A DNA stretch of 64,000 nucleotides, from assembly GCF_015482585.1 (NCBI RefSeq), contig NZ_CP049742.1, positions 764,501 through 828,500 of the forward strand. The letters run 5' to 3'. This stretch comes from Mangrovibacillus cuniculi. Lineage in GTDB: Bacteria; Bacillota; Bacilli; Bacillales; R1DC41. This document shows, in pieces, positions 38,094 to 46,023 of the stretch. A program made the translations under genes and the position numbers. The stretch's first letter is position 1. Every line of letters begins with the position of its first letter. The notes beneath the pieces are model-generated. The model ran no database searches. It was not told the origin of the DNA and was given only the letters and a program-made list of their open reading frames with translations.

Positions 38094-39503
38094 ATGGTAG
38101 TAGGAGATTTCCCAATCGAAACAGATACTCTCGTCGTAGGTGCTGGTCCTGGTGGATACGTAGCAGCAATCCGTGCGGCACAATTAGGTCAAAAAGTAAC
38201 AATCGTAGAAAAAGGTAACTTAGGTGGAGTTTGTCTAAACGTTGGATGTATTCCTTCAAAAGCTCTTATCTCAGCTGCTCACCGCTATGAAACAGCTCAA
38301 CATTCAGAAGACATGGGGATTAAAGCAGAGAACGTAACTGTTGATTTCTCTAAAGTTCAAGAATGGAAAGCTGGCGTAGTAAAAAAATTAACAGGCGGAG
38401 TTGAAGGTCTGTTAAAAGGTAATAAAGTTGAAATCGTTCGTGGAGAAGCTTTCTTTGTAGATTCTACTAACGTAAAAGTTATGGATGAAAAGAGCTCTCA
38501 AACGTACAAATTCAAAAACGCTATCCTAGCAACTGGTTCTCGTCCAATCGAGATCAAAGGATTCAAATATTCTGAGCGTGTACTTGATTCTACTGGTGCA
38601 TTATCACTTAAAGAAATCCCTGAAAAATTAGTTGTAATCGGTGGCGGATATATCGGTACAGAACTTGGAACTGCTTATGCTAACTTTGGCACAAAAGTAA
38701 CGATCCTAGAAGGTACTGATGAAATTCTAGGTGGATTCGAAAAGCAAATGACTGCAGTAGTGAAAAAGAACCTGAAGAAAAAAGGTGTTGACATCATTAC
38801 GAATGCAATGGCAAAAGGCGTGGAAGAATCTGCTGATGGTGTTGTCGTTTCTTATGAAGCGAAAGGTGAAACGCTAACTGTAGAAGCTGATTATGTTCTA
38901 GTTACAGTTGGACGTCGTCCTAACACGGATGACCTAGGACTTGAACAAGCTGGTGTGGAATTAACGGAGCGTGGCTTAGTTAAAATCGACAAGCAGTGTC
39001 GTACAAACGTTTCTAACATCTTTGCAATCGGTGATATCGTAGAAGGACCACCACTAGCTCATAAAGCTTCTTACGAAGGTAAGATTGCTGCTGAGGTAAT
39101 CGGTGGCCACCCTGCAGAAATCGATTACTTAGGAATTCCTGCAGTATGTTTCACAGAGCCAGAATTAGCTTCTGTAGGATACTCAGAAAAAGAAGCGAAG
39201 GATGAAGGAATTGAAGTTGTTGCAGCTAAATTCCCATTCGCAGCTAACGGTCGTGCTCTTGCACTTAACCAAACAGATGGCTTCTTAAAATTAGTAACGC
39301 GTAAAGAAGATGGACTAGTAATCGGTGCTCAAATCGCTGGTACTGGCGCGTCTGATATGATTGCTGAACTTGGATTAGCGATTGAAGCAGGTATGACTGC
39401 TGAAGATATCGCTATGACAATCCATGCTCATCCAACTCTTGGTGAGATTTCTATGGAAGCAGCTGAAATTGCAATTGGTATGCCAATTCACGTTGTAAAA
39501 TAA
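38094..39503 (+). CDS. pdhD: Dihydrolipoamide dehydrogenase (E3)
   Basis: 469-aa FAD disulfide oxidoreductase. FAD motif [16 protein letters not shown], redox-active [18 protein letters not shown] motif [13 protein letters not shown], second FAD motif FAIGDIVEG and the C-terminal active-site HAHPTLGE. It reoxidises dihydrolipoyl E2 and also serves other 2-oxo acid complexes. It starts 4 bp after pdhC; the operon ends in a terminator. Confidence 0.95.
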   Translation: MVVGDFPIETDTLVVGAGPGGYVAAIRAAQLGQKVTIVEKGNLGGVCLNVGCIPSKALISAAHRYETAQHSEDMGIKAENVTVDFSKVQEWKAGVVKKLTGGVEGLLKGNKVEIVRGEAFFVDSTNVKVMDEKSSQTYKFKNAILATGSRPIEIKGFKYSERVLDSTGALSLKEIPEKLVVIGGGYIGTELGTAYANFGTKVTILEGTDEILGGFEKQMTAVVKKNLKKKGVDIITNAMAKGVEESADGVVVSYEAKGETLTVEADYVLVTVGRRPNTDDLGLEQAGVELTERGLVKIDKQCRTNVSNIFAIGDIVEGPPLAHKASYEGKIAAEVIGGHPAEIDYLGIPAVCFTEPELASVGYSEKEAKDEGIEVVAAKFPFAANGRALALNQTDGFLKLVTRKEDGLVIGAQIAGTGASDMIAELGLAIEAGMTAEDIAMTIHAHPTLGEISMEAAEIAIGMPIHVVK

Positions 39504-39510
39504 TGTAGTT

Positions 39511-39546
39511 TGGGCTTGTAGAGTTTATCTCTGCAAGCCCTTTTTG
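39511..39546 (+). terminator. Terminator of the pdh operon
   Basis: GGGCTTGTAGAG-(5 nt)-CTCTGCAAGCCC followed by T5. Confidence 0.88.
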
Positions 39547-39585
39547 TGTGACCAGTAACAACTCATCGCCCGCCTTGAGATGAGC
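39546..39585. repeat. Second dispersed repeat family, copy 1
   Basis: GTGTGACCAGTAACAACTCATC ... GAGATGAG directly after the pdh terminator. The first part is shared with 47047 and 50627; the central hairpin is shorter here. Confidence 0.55.
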
Positions 39586-39674
39586 CTCCACTTCTTACTT
39601 TAACGAGATAGAGCATGAATCTATACTTTTAGCATGACAATCAATATAATTATTACTAAAAAGGAGGGGATAGT

Positions 39675-40565
39675 ATGAAAAAAGTGTTAGTTTTAGGAGG
39701 TACAAGTTTCTTTGGTAAAAGGTTAGTACAGTTGTTAATAGATGAGGGAAAAGAAGTAACTATCGCAACTAGGGGACGCACACAAGATTCGTTTGGTGAG
39801 ACCATAAAGAGGTTAACTATTGATCGAGAAGATAAATCTAGCTTGATCCAAGCATTTAAAGGACGACAATGGGATGTAGTCTATGATCAATCTTGTTTTT
39901 CGCCAGTAGAAATGCGCTATTCGTGTGATGCGCTAAAGGATAAAGTAAAGCGTTATGTTTTCACTTCTACCATGGCTGTCTATGAATTTGGTATACAGCG
40001 GAAAGAAGACGAATTTAATCCAAATACCTATACATATATTTATAAAAATAGAGGGGACTATAAAGGGTATGAAGGGTATCAAGAAGCGAAGAGAGCTGCT
40101 GAAGCCCATTTGTTTACCCAAACAGACTTTGATAGTGTAGCAGTTAGATTTCCTATTGTAGTTGGGAAAGATGACTATACAAACAGGTTGAAAAATCATG
40201 TAATGAAAGTGAAAAATAATCAGGATATCGGCATAGAGTCTTTACAAAATAGATATAGTTTTATTTTGTCAAAGGAAGCTGCTAAGTTTTTATACCATAT
40301 GGGAGAGTCTACATTTATTGGACCAATAAATGCTGGGGCTAAAAATGATATTTCAATGGATCAATTGATTACGAAAATAGAAGAAATTTTGAAAAAAGAG
40401 GCTCGTGTTACTACGGCCATCACTAGTGAAAATGTATCTCCCTATGCATTAGGGGGTTCTTGGTCCATTCACACAGGATTAGTAAATAGTTTAGGGATGG
40501 ATTTTTCTGATTGTGAACGTATGTTAGAAGAGTTAATTTCCTATTATGTCCAACAGGAGGTTTAA
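39675..40565 (+). CDS. NAD-dependent epimerase/dehydratase-like (extended SDR)
   Basis: 296 aa with Rossmann motif LVLGGTSFFGKRLVQLL and a downstream FTSTMAVYEF and YQEAKRAAE segment containing the Tyr/Lys region of extended SDRs (YxxxK). Related to atypical epimerases of the CSP41 type; substrate unknown. AAGGAGGGGA ribosome site. It lies between pdhD and the SR1 gene where B. subtilis has slp. Its 3' end overlaps the convergent lipoprotein gene by 4 bp. Confidence 0.72.
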   Translation: MKKVLVLGGTSFFGKRLVQLLIDEGKEVTIATRGRTQDSFGETIKRLTIDREDKSSLIQAFKGRQWDVVYDQSCFSPVEMRYSCDALKDKVKRYVFTSTMAVYEFGIQRKEDEFNPNTYTYIYKNRGDYKGYEGYQEAKRAAEAHLFTQTDFDSVAVRFPIVVGKDDYTNRLKNHVMKVKNNQDIGIESLQNRYSFILSKEAAKFLYHMGESTFIGPINAGAKNDISMDQLITKIEEILKKEARVTTAITSENVSPYALGGSWSIHTGLVNSLGMDFSDCERMLEELISYYVQQEV

Positions 40566-40927
40566 ATAGCATCTTCTAGAGCCTCTTTTACTATTTTTTC
40601 TATCGTTTTCTTCTCTAGATCACCGTTAATCTTTAGTAGTACTGCATTATCTTTCATAATTAGCAACGTTGGTGCTTCTGAAATATTAAATGATCTAAAT
40701 TCTTGACGGTTTGAGTCGTCATAAAACACTGTCATAGATTGGAATGGCTCTGGATACGTTTCTTTTAGGTTAATTAGTGCATCGTAGTAGGGGGTTTCTT
40801 CAGAATAACTTTTTTCACTGCTAAAAAAGTAAGCTTTTACACCTTGAGGATTATGTAGAGTATTTTGTTGGAAGCCTACACAACCGCTTGTTAAGATAAT
40901 CAGTAAAAATAGGATCGTTTTTTTCAT
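40562..40927 (-). CDS. Thioredoxin-like lipoprotein without active-site cysteines
   Basis: 121 aa. Lipoprotein signal KKTILFLLIILTSGC (Cys16), then a short globular domain reading like a thioredoxin fold: MTVFYDDSN, FRSFNISEAPTLLIMKDNAVLLKINGDL with a cis-Pro-like EAPTLL, and a final helix. The only cysteine is the lipidated one, so no CXXC redox site exists. Function unknown. Convergent with the epimerase gene, 4-bp overlap. Confidence 0.6.
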   Translation of the reverse strand: MKKTILFLLIILTSGCVGFQQNTLHNPQGVKAYFFSSEKSYSEETPYYDALINLKETYPEPFQSMTVFYDDSNRQEFRSFNISEAPTLLIMKDNAVLLKINGDLEKKTIEKIVKEALEDAI

Positions 40928-41003
40928 ATTATCTCTCCTAGTTTAAGGAAATGGTTACTGTTATTTTATCATTGAAAGTGTCGAAAAACGGCGTTTTAAA
41001 CGA

Positions 41004-41073
41004 AATGTCATACAATTGATATTTTAGTAAGAGGTTATTAATAGTATGACACAATATTAAAATATGTTATACA
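41004..41073. promoter_or_regulatory. Three CcpN-like operator boxes
   Basis: Matches to the recalled CcpN consensus TRTGHYATAYW: AATGTCATACA at 41004-41014 (plus strand, 10 of 11), TGTGTCATACT at 41043-41053 (minus strand, 11 of 11) and TATGTTATACA at 41063-41073 (plus strand, 11 of 11). The last ends 6 bp before the -35. In B. subtilis, CcpN represses sr1, gapB and pckA during glycolytic growth. Confidence 0.65.
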
Positions 41074-41079
41074 ATTTTG

Positions 41080-41108
41080 TTGATATTTCTTCTGCTCTTG
41101 CATATAAT
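41080..41108 (+). promoter_or_regulatory. sigma-A promoter of the SR1-like gene
   Basis: TTGATA, exactly 17 bp, TATAAT. Confidence 0.85.
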
Positions 41109-41114
41109 CAAATT

Positions 41115-41128
41115 AGAAAGCGATTACA
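41115..41128 (+). promoter_or_regulatory. cre (CcpA) site at the SR1 start
   Basis: AGAAAGCGATTACA matches cre TGWAANCGNTNWCA at every constrained position except the first. It covers the transcription start, a repressing position. Confidence 0.7.
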
Positions 41129-41154
41129 TCACAACGAGATAAGGGGAGATAATC

Positions 41155-41289
41155 ATGGTCATTATCATTTGTCAGCATTGTGAAGATACGGTGGATCATA
41201 TCGAAGGGGAAAATACGCAGGTGTTATATGCAGCACATACAGACTGTTGCCAAGGGAAATGTCATGAGGAAAGAGATTTTCGTAGATAA
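41155..41289 (+). CDS. sr1P: SR1P-like GapA-binding peptide
   Basis: 44-aa peptide, MVIIICQHCEDTVDHIEGEN followed by TQVLYAAHTDCC and a CHEE-containing tail. It resembles B. subtilis SR1P (39 aa, C-x-x-C near the N-terminus, then an acidic stretch and VLY). SR1P binds glyceraldehyde-3-phosphate dehydrogenase GapA and promotes its interaction with RNase J1; rnjA is also in this window. Five cysteines suggest zinc binding. AAGGGGAG lies 7 nt before ATG. Located between pdhD and speA as in B. subtilis. Confidence 0.78.
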   Translation: MVIIICQHCEDTVDHIEGENTQVLYAAHTDCCQGKCHEERDFRR

Positions 41290-41351
41290 ATAGATAACTA
41301 GATATATAGTGACTGCAGTACAAATTCTTTCAAAAATCTAATGCTAATCAT

Positions 41352-41390
41352 AAAAAAACAGGTGAGAATTAAAAATCCACCTGTTTTTTT
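41352..41390. terminator. Terminator shared by SR1-like RNA and speA
   Basis: AAAAAAACAGGTG-(13 nt)-CACCTGTTTTTTT; functional on both strands. Confidence 0.9.
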
Positions 41391-41433
41391 ATATAAAGAT
41401 TAATTTTATTCAAGAATGTTTTGATACTAATTA

Positions 41434-42909
41434 TTATCGAATAGCTCGACGCTCTTTAATGACACGTAATGTTTTTAGAGTGTGATCTTCCGGTCCTTGG
41501 ACAGGTAAACCAACTTCAATATTTTTTTGAATGTAATGGAGATTTTCTTCAGTAATGATTTCACCTGGGATAAAGATTGGAATACCAGGTGGATACACCA
41601 TTACAAACTCAGCAATGATACGACCTACAGATTCTTCAAAAGGAACTACTTCTGTAGAAGCATAGAACGCATCTCTTGGACTTAGAGCCAATACAGGTAT
41701 ATCAGGTAGCAATACCGCATCAAAGGAAGTTTCCTTTACTTGGTCTTGGCAAGTGTCGGAAAGCTCTTGTAAGGCTTGTATTAACTTTTCCCCATCTTCC
41801 ATTGTGTCACCAGGTGTTACGATACATAAAATGTTATTTAAGTCAGACATCTCTACTTCAATTGTATACTTTTCACGTAACCACTTTTCTGCATCATAAC
41901 CTGTTATTCCAAGATTTTTAATGGAAATGATAAGTTTCGTTGGATCTAAGTCATACGTTGACTTTGTGCCTAAGATTTCTTCCCCCACACAAGAAATGTG
42001 GTTTATTTCATTTATTCTAATTCTTAGTTGCTCCGCTAATTGAATAGCCTTTTCCGCTAGTTCATAACCATGAATGGCAAGTTGTCTTCTCGCAGTATCT
42101 AATGAAGCTAACAAAAGATAAGAAGTGGAGGTAGTAGTCAGCATACTTAATATGGATTGGACTCTCTTAGGTGACACTAAGCCTTCTTTTAAATTTAAAA
42201 TAGAACTTTGCGTCATGGACCCACCAAGTTTATGAACAGAAGTAGCGGCCATATCAGCTCCTGCTTGCATTGCAGATAGAGGAAGCTTGTCATGGAAGTG
42301 AATGTGAACGCCATGAGCTTCATCTACTAAAACAGGAATTTCGTACTCATGAGCAAGTTCTACAATTCGTTTTAAATCCGCAGCCACACCGAAATAAGTG
42401 GGGTTAATAACTAGTAACCCTTTTGCGTCTGGATGTTCCTCAAGTGCTCTAGAAACGGCGTCTACTGTGATGCCATGTGAGATACCTAGCTCTGCATCTA
42501 CCTCAGGGTGAATGAAAATGGGAACAGCCCCTGAAAAGACAATAGCAGACATAACGCTTTTATGGACGTTTCTTGGCACAATAATTTTTTCGCCTGGTCC
42601 ACAAACAGCCATAACCATCGTCATAATAGCACCACTAGTTCCTTGAACGGAAAAGAATGTATGGTCTGCACCAAAAGCTTCTGCAGCTAATTGTTGAGCC
42701 TCTTTTATCATCCCTTTTGGTTGATGAAGGTCATCTAATGGAGCGATATTAATTAGATCAATAGATAAAGCGTTATCTCCGATGAAAGAACGGAACTCAT
42801 TGTCCATACCAGTTCCCTTTTTGTGACCTGGGATATGGAATTGAGTAGGATTTTTTTCAGCGTGTGCTAGAAGTCCTGAAAATAATGGAGTTTGCTGTTG
42901 ATTTGACAA
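41434..42909 (-). CDS. speA: Arginine/lysine/ornithine decarboxylase SpeA
   Basis: 491-aa group III-type PLP decarboxylase lacking the wing domain. PLP-lysine in ATSVHKLGGSMTQSS, preceded by VDEAHGVHIHFHDKLP; N-terminal QFHIPGHKKGTG and C-terminal YPPGIPIFIPGE are family signatures. B. subtilis SpeA makes agmatine from arginine, the first polyamine step, and lies next to SR1 as here. Lysine specificity cannot be excluded by eye. Convergent with the SR1-like gene, sharing a terminator. Confidence 0.88.
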   Translation of the reverse strand: MSNQQQTPLFSGLLAHAEKNPTQFHIPGHKKGTGMDNEFRSFIGDNALSIDLINIAPLDDLHQPKGMIKEAQQLAAEAFGADHTFFSVQGTSGAIMTMVMAVCGPGEKIIVPRNVHKSVMSAIVFSGAVPIFIHPEVDAELGISHGITVDAVSRALEEHPDAKGLLVINPTYFGVAADLKRIVELAHEYEIPVLVDEAHGVHIHFHDKLPLSAMQAGADMAATSVHKLGGSMTQSSILNLKEGLVSPKRVQSILSMLTTTSTSYLLLASLDTARRQLAIHGYELAEKAIQLAEQLRIRINEINHISCVGEEILGTKSTYDLDPTKLIISIKNLGITGYDAEKWLREKYTIEVEMSDLNNILCIVTPGDTMEDGEKLIQALQELSDTCQDQVKETSFDAVLLPDIPVLALSPRDAFYASTEVVPFEESVGRIIAEFVMVYPPGIPIFIPGEIITEENLHYIQKNIEVGLPVQGPEDHTLKTLRVIKERRAIR

Positions 42910-43075
42910 TTCATACTACACCTCTTTTTTTAAGTATATATAGAAGGAAATGGGTACTAAGAAAGCGAAGTGTTTTCTTAACGCCAAGTTCTTATTCTTT
43001 TAAAAAACAAATGAATTATAGCATTAAACGATACAGATGCATAGCAAATTATAAACTGTGTGAGGAGAAAGTATA

Positions 43076-44032
43076 ATGAGAACAAAAGTAACTGAACTAT
43101 TGTCTATCGAGTTTCCTGTTATACAGGGTGGTTTGGCTCATTTAGCTTATCATGAATTAGCCTCTGCTGTTAGTAACGCAGGTGGATTGGGGCAACTAAC
43201 TGCGATGTCTATGGAAGGGCCAGCACAATTAGAAAGAGAAATAAGACTAGTAAAGCAAAGAACCTCAAAACCATATGGTGTTAATTTTGCTATTGGGCAA
43301 CATGGCAGGAGTTATGAAGAGATGCTAACTGTGGCCTTGGATAATCAAGTACCAGTCATCTCCATTACAGGTGGAAATCCCACTCCTTTATTAGACAAAG
43401 TAAAGGGGACAGGCATTCACTCCTTAGTTCTTGTATCATCTAAAAGACAAGCAATAAAAGCAGAACAGCTAGGAGCATCTGCAGTAATGGTGGTTGGGAA
43501 TGAAGGTGGAGGCCATCTTGGCAGAGATGAAATAGGTACGATGGTGTTAATTCCTTCGGTCGTGGATGCTGTATCTATTCCTGTTATAGCGGCTGGTGGT
43601 ATTGCGGACGGGCGCGGCTTAATGGCAGCTTTAGCGTTAGGGGCCGACGGGGTAGAAATGGGCACTAGGTTTATTGCTACCAAGGAGTGCGTTTTGGCTT
43701 CAAAAAACTACAAAGAAGATATAATAAAAATGGATGAAAATAGTACGGTTATTATTAAGAAAACTCTAGGTGCACCTGCACGCGCCTTGTCTAATAATTG
43801 GACCAATGATATTATCGATAAGGAAAAAAGAGGTTATACATATGACCAACTAAAGACTCTTATAAGTGGACAATCTAATAAAGCATATATCCACGAAGGA
43901 AGAGTAGAAGACGGATTCGGATGGGCAGGGCAATGTGTAGGAATCATACATGATGAACCTACTGTTGAAGAGCTATTTAACCGAATGAAACAAGAAATAA
44001 AGGAAGTGAAAGAAAAATGGGTAGACATGTAG
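43076..44032 (+). CDS. FMN-dependent nitronate monooxygenase / FabK-like oxidoreductase
   Basis: 318-aa TIM-barrel flavoprotein of the 2-nitropropane dioxygenase group. PVIQGGLAHLAYHELASAVSNAGGLGQ at the N-terminus, VGNEGGGHLGRDE with the catalytic His region, and AAGGIADGRGLMAALALGADGVEMGTRFIAT phosphate-binding strand. It may oxidise nitronates or act as an enoyl-ACP reductase of FabK type; the sequence does not decide. GAGGAG site 9 nt before ATG. It overlaps yktA by 16 bp, so the two are co-transcribed. Confidence 0.78.
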   Translation: MRTKVTELLSIEFPVIQGGLAHLAYHELASAVSNAGGLGQLTAMSMEGPAQLEREIRLVKQRTSKPYGVNFAIGQHGRSYEEMLTVALDNQVPVISITGGNPTPLLDKVKGTGIHSLVLVSSKRQAIKAEQLGASAVMVVGNEGGGHLGRDEIGTMVLIPSVVDAVSIPVIAAGGIADGRGLMAALALGADGVEMGTRFIATKECVLASKNYKEDIIKMDENSTVIIKKTLGAPARALSNNWTNDIIDKEKRGYTYDQLKTLISGQSNKAYIHEGRVEDGFGWAGQCVGIIHDEPTVEELFNRMKQEIKEVKEKWVDM

Positions 44033-44304
44033 GTGGAGAAAAGGAATACGCATATCCTTTTGATATGGATTGGACAACAGATGAGATTGTCCTTGTTATT
44101 GATTTTTATCAGGCAATTGAACAAGCCTATGAAAAAGGCATTCCAGCAGCAGAATTAAAGGAACGTTATAAAGCATTTAAACAAGTAGTTCCAAGTAAAT
44201 CAGAAGAAAAACGATTGGACAAAGAATTTGAAGAGGCAAGTGGCTTTTCTTCTTATAGAGTTGTATCTCAGTTAAAAGATGGGAAAGAGAAAATAAAGAT
44301 GTAA
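44017..44304 (+). CDS. yktA: UPF0223 family protein YktA
   Basis: 95-aa small acidic helical protein of the UPF0223 family (YAYPFDMDWTTDEIVLVIDFYQAIEQAYEKGI, YKAFKQVVPSKSEEKRLDKEFEEASGFSSYRV). Function unknown. Starts within the end of the flavoprotein gene with AAGGAAGTG upstream. A MITE-like repeat begins at the base after its stop codon. Confidence 0.8.
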   Translation: MGRHVGGEKEYAYPFDMDWTTDEIVLVIDFYQAIEQAYEKGIPAAELKERYKAFKQVVPSKSEEKRLDKEFEEASGFSSYRVVSQLKDGKEKIKM

Positions 44305-44438
44305 AAAAGAGGCTGGGACAAAACCCGAAAGTGACTGCACTGGGATTTCCACTGCAGGGGGACGCTTTCCACGGGGCGGGTTGCTGAGCCTCCTCGTCGC
44401 TGAAGATGAACTGCCCCCTGAAATTGGACACAGATTAT

Positions 44439-45293
44439 TTAAGCAGCTTGCTCATAATTTCTTCTATAGGCAACTGGGCTTTTTCTATTTAGTTTAGATT
44501 TAATTCTTAAGTTATTGTAGTAAAAAATGTAGTTTTCTAATTCATGTATGAAGTGCTCTACACTCTCAAATTGTTCTAACTGTATAAATTCTGATTTAAA
44601 TATCCCAAAGAAGTTCTCTATAACTGCGTTATCGTAACAGTTTCCTTTTCTAGACATACTTTGGGTGATATTGTGATCTTTCAATAATCGACGATATTGG
44701 GGCATTCGATAATGCCACCCCTGATCTGAGTGAATTAATAAATCATCACTTGTTTTTTTACGAGTAAGGGCTTGGAGCATCATATTTTCTACTAGATCGT
44801 ATGTCGGTCTTGTTTGAAGGGTATAGGAAATAATCTCACCATTAAATAAATCTAATATAGGTGAGAAATATAGTTTCTGTCCAAATAGTTTAAATTCCGT
44901 AATATCTGTCACCCATTTTTGATTGGGCTTTGAGGCATGGAAATTACGATTTAATATGTTTTCAGAAGCTTTTCCGAACCCACTGATGTACGATTGATAT
45001 TTTTTCATTCTTACTATACAGCGTAACCCCAAATCACCCATGATACGATAGACTTTCTTTTTGTTTATACAGTGACCCTTTTCTTGGAGAATGTCTGTAA
45101 TTCGTCTATATCCTAATCGACCTTTATGTTTTTTATAGATGAATTTAATGCGTCGTTTCCATTTTCGATCAGGATCTTTTCTTTGCCAACACTTCACAAT
45201 GAAATAGTAAGTGCTTCTTGAAATTCTAGCTACTTTAACTAGGTCTTTAACGGGGAATTCATGCCTTAGTTCATATATTACCTTGGCTTTCAT
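44439..45293 (-). CDS. IS3-family transposase OrfB (DDE integrase)
   Basis: 284 aa: N-terminal HTH_21-like part (VARISRSTYYF..., YKKHKGRLGYRRI) and rve integrase core with catalytic Asp in WVTDITEF, Asp in LIHSDQGWHYR and Glu in NAVIENFFGIFKSE. Normally made as the OrfAB fusion by -1 frameshifting. Its own ATG overlaps the orfA stop (ATGA), permitting separate OrfB as well. Full length for the IS150 group. Confidence 0.92.
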   Translation of the reverse strand: MKAKVIYELRHEFPVKDLVKVARISRSTYYFIVKCWQRKDPDRKWKRRIKFIYKKHKGRLGYRRITDILQEKGHCINKKKVYRIMGDLGLRCIVRMKKYQSYISGFGKASENILNRNFHASKPNQKWVTDITEFKLFGQKLYFSPILDLFNGEIISYTLQTRPTYDLVENMMLQALTRKKTSDDLLIHSDQGWHYRMPQYRRLLKDHNITQSMSRKGNCYDNAVIENFFGIFKSEFIQLEQFESVEHFIHELENYIFYYNNLRIKSKLNRKSPVAYRRNYEQAA

Positions 45294-45784
45294 TTCTTTG
45301 GTGATTTTTCCTGAACTAAGGCTTTCAACTTTTTTAAATAAGCATTTTCCATTCTCAGATAATCCAGTTCTTTTTGAAGTTCTTCTATTGATGGATTTGA
45401 TTGTTTATCTTGATTGGTATTTTTTGATTTGGTCATGTCTACTAGCCTCACTTCTTCTTGAAAGGCTTGGGATCCTTGACTTTCCCACTTCCTAATCCAT
45501 TTACGCACCATAGAAGGATCAGGAATTTGAAAAATAGCAGCTGCTTTCCTAATAGAATAGTCCAAGCCTTTAACGGATTTAATTACTTTTAGTTTAAAGG
45601 CTGAAGAATAGTTTGTATAGGGAAAGGCAAACGCAGTATCTCCATGATAGTGAACTAATGCCACCCAATGTCGAAGGACCGAAGGATCAATTCCTAGTTC
45701 TTTGGATAACGAGCGATAACTTACATTTTCAGTTTGATATCGATAAACAGCAAGTAACTTTTGTTCTTTAGAAAATTGGGACAA
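45290..45784 (-). CDS. IS3-family OrfA (HTH DNA-binding)
   Basis: 164 aa with two helix-turn-helix segments (YRSLSKELGIDPSVLRHWVALV and KAAAIFQIPDPSMVRKWIRKW) and a C-terminal leucine-zipper coiled coil (ELQKELDYLRMENAYLKKLKAL). The open frame continues to the IS end, but GGAGGTGTG and a TTG at 45784 fit best. An A AAA AAG heptamer (45335 down to 45329) in frame near the C-terminus should produce OrfAB by -1 slippage. Confidence 0.88.
   Translation of the reverse strand: MSQFSKEQKLLAVYRYQTENVSYRSLSKELGIDPSVLRHWVALVHYHGDTAFAFPYTNYSSAFKLKVIKSVKGLDYSIRKAAAIFQIPDPSMVRKWIRKWESQGSQAFQEEVRLVDMTKSKNTNQDKQSNPSIEELQKELDYLRMENAYLKKLKALVQEKSPKK
45329..45335 (-). other. IS3 -1 frameshift heptamer A AAA AAG
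   Basis: Minus-strand codons TTA AAA AAG in orfA. Slippage by -1 joins the zipper to the OrfB frame upstream of its ATG. Standard for IS150-like elements. Confidence 0.8.
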
Positions 45785-46023
45785 AAAAACACACCTCCAA
45801 CTGTGGAATGTGTGTCCAACAATTGGGGTGCAGTTCAAGAACGCTCCTGTGGGGTCTCAGTAACCCACCTATCCCGTAGGAGTCGCCCCCTTCCGCTCCA
45901 ATCCCAAAGAATTATTCTATAAATGCACTAATTCTGCAGTATTATGTTCTTAAATACAACGCAAAAAAGGTACATTCGTTTTTTCGAAATGTACCTTTTT
46001 GTTCTGCCCCAGTCTCTTTTGTG

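Larger units (their letters stand above)
41115..41392 (+). ncRNA. sr1: SR1-like dual-function small RNA
   Basis: Transcript inferred from the promoter at 41080-41108 to the terminator at 41352-41390, about 275 nt; B. subtilis SR1 is about 205 nt. In B. subtilis, SR1 is encoded between pdhD and speA, as here, base-pairs with ahrC mRNA and also encodes the SR1P peptide. The peptide frame is at 41155-41289; the remaining 3' part (about 41290-41350) is the candidate base-pairing region. Assignment rests on position, peptide and regulatory boxes. Confidence 0.7.
44406..45837 (-). mobile_element. IS3-family (IS150-like) insertion sequence
   Basis: 1432 bp. Ends are imperfect inverted repeats: TGAACTGCCCCCTGAAATTG at 44406, and TGAACTGCACCCCAATTGTT read from 45837 on the minus strand, both continuing to GGACAC. 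A 3-bp direct repeat AGA flanks it (44403-44405 and 45838-45840), as expected for IS3. It contains orfA and orfB overlapping by 4 bp with a slippery heptamer; both look intact, so it may be active. No other copy in the window. Confidence 0.92.
44305..46020. repeat. MITE-like element interrupted by IS3-family insertion
   Basis: Outer ends are inverted repeats: AAAAGAGGCTGGGACAAAAC at 44305-44324 and, on the minus strand from 46020, AAAAGAGACTGGGGCAGAAC (17 of 20 identical). Removing the IS (44406-45837) and one AGA leaves about 281 bp: GTGACTGCACTGGGATTTCC, CTGCAGGGGGACGC, GAGCCTCCTCGTCGCTGAAGA | ACGCTCCTGTGGGGTCTC, GGAGTCGCCCCCTTCCGCTCC, ATTCTGCAGTATT, and the terminator hairpin GGTACATTCG...CGAAATGTACC (45969-45994). 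This is the most complete copy and sits in the yktA/yktB convergent gap. Confidence 0.78.

Noticed and set aside
42864-43076. 70-codon frame between speA and the flavoprotein gene
   Set aside because: Overlaps the speA start antisense, has no ribosome site and a low-complexity composition; the region is better read as divergent promoters.
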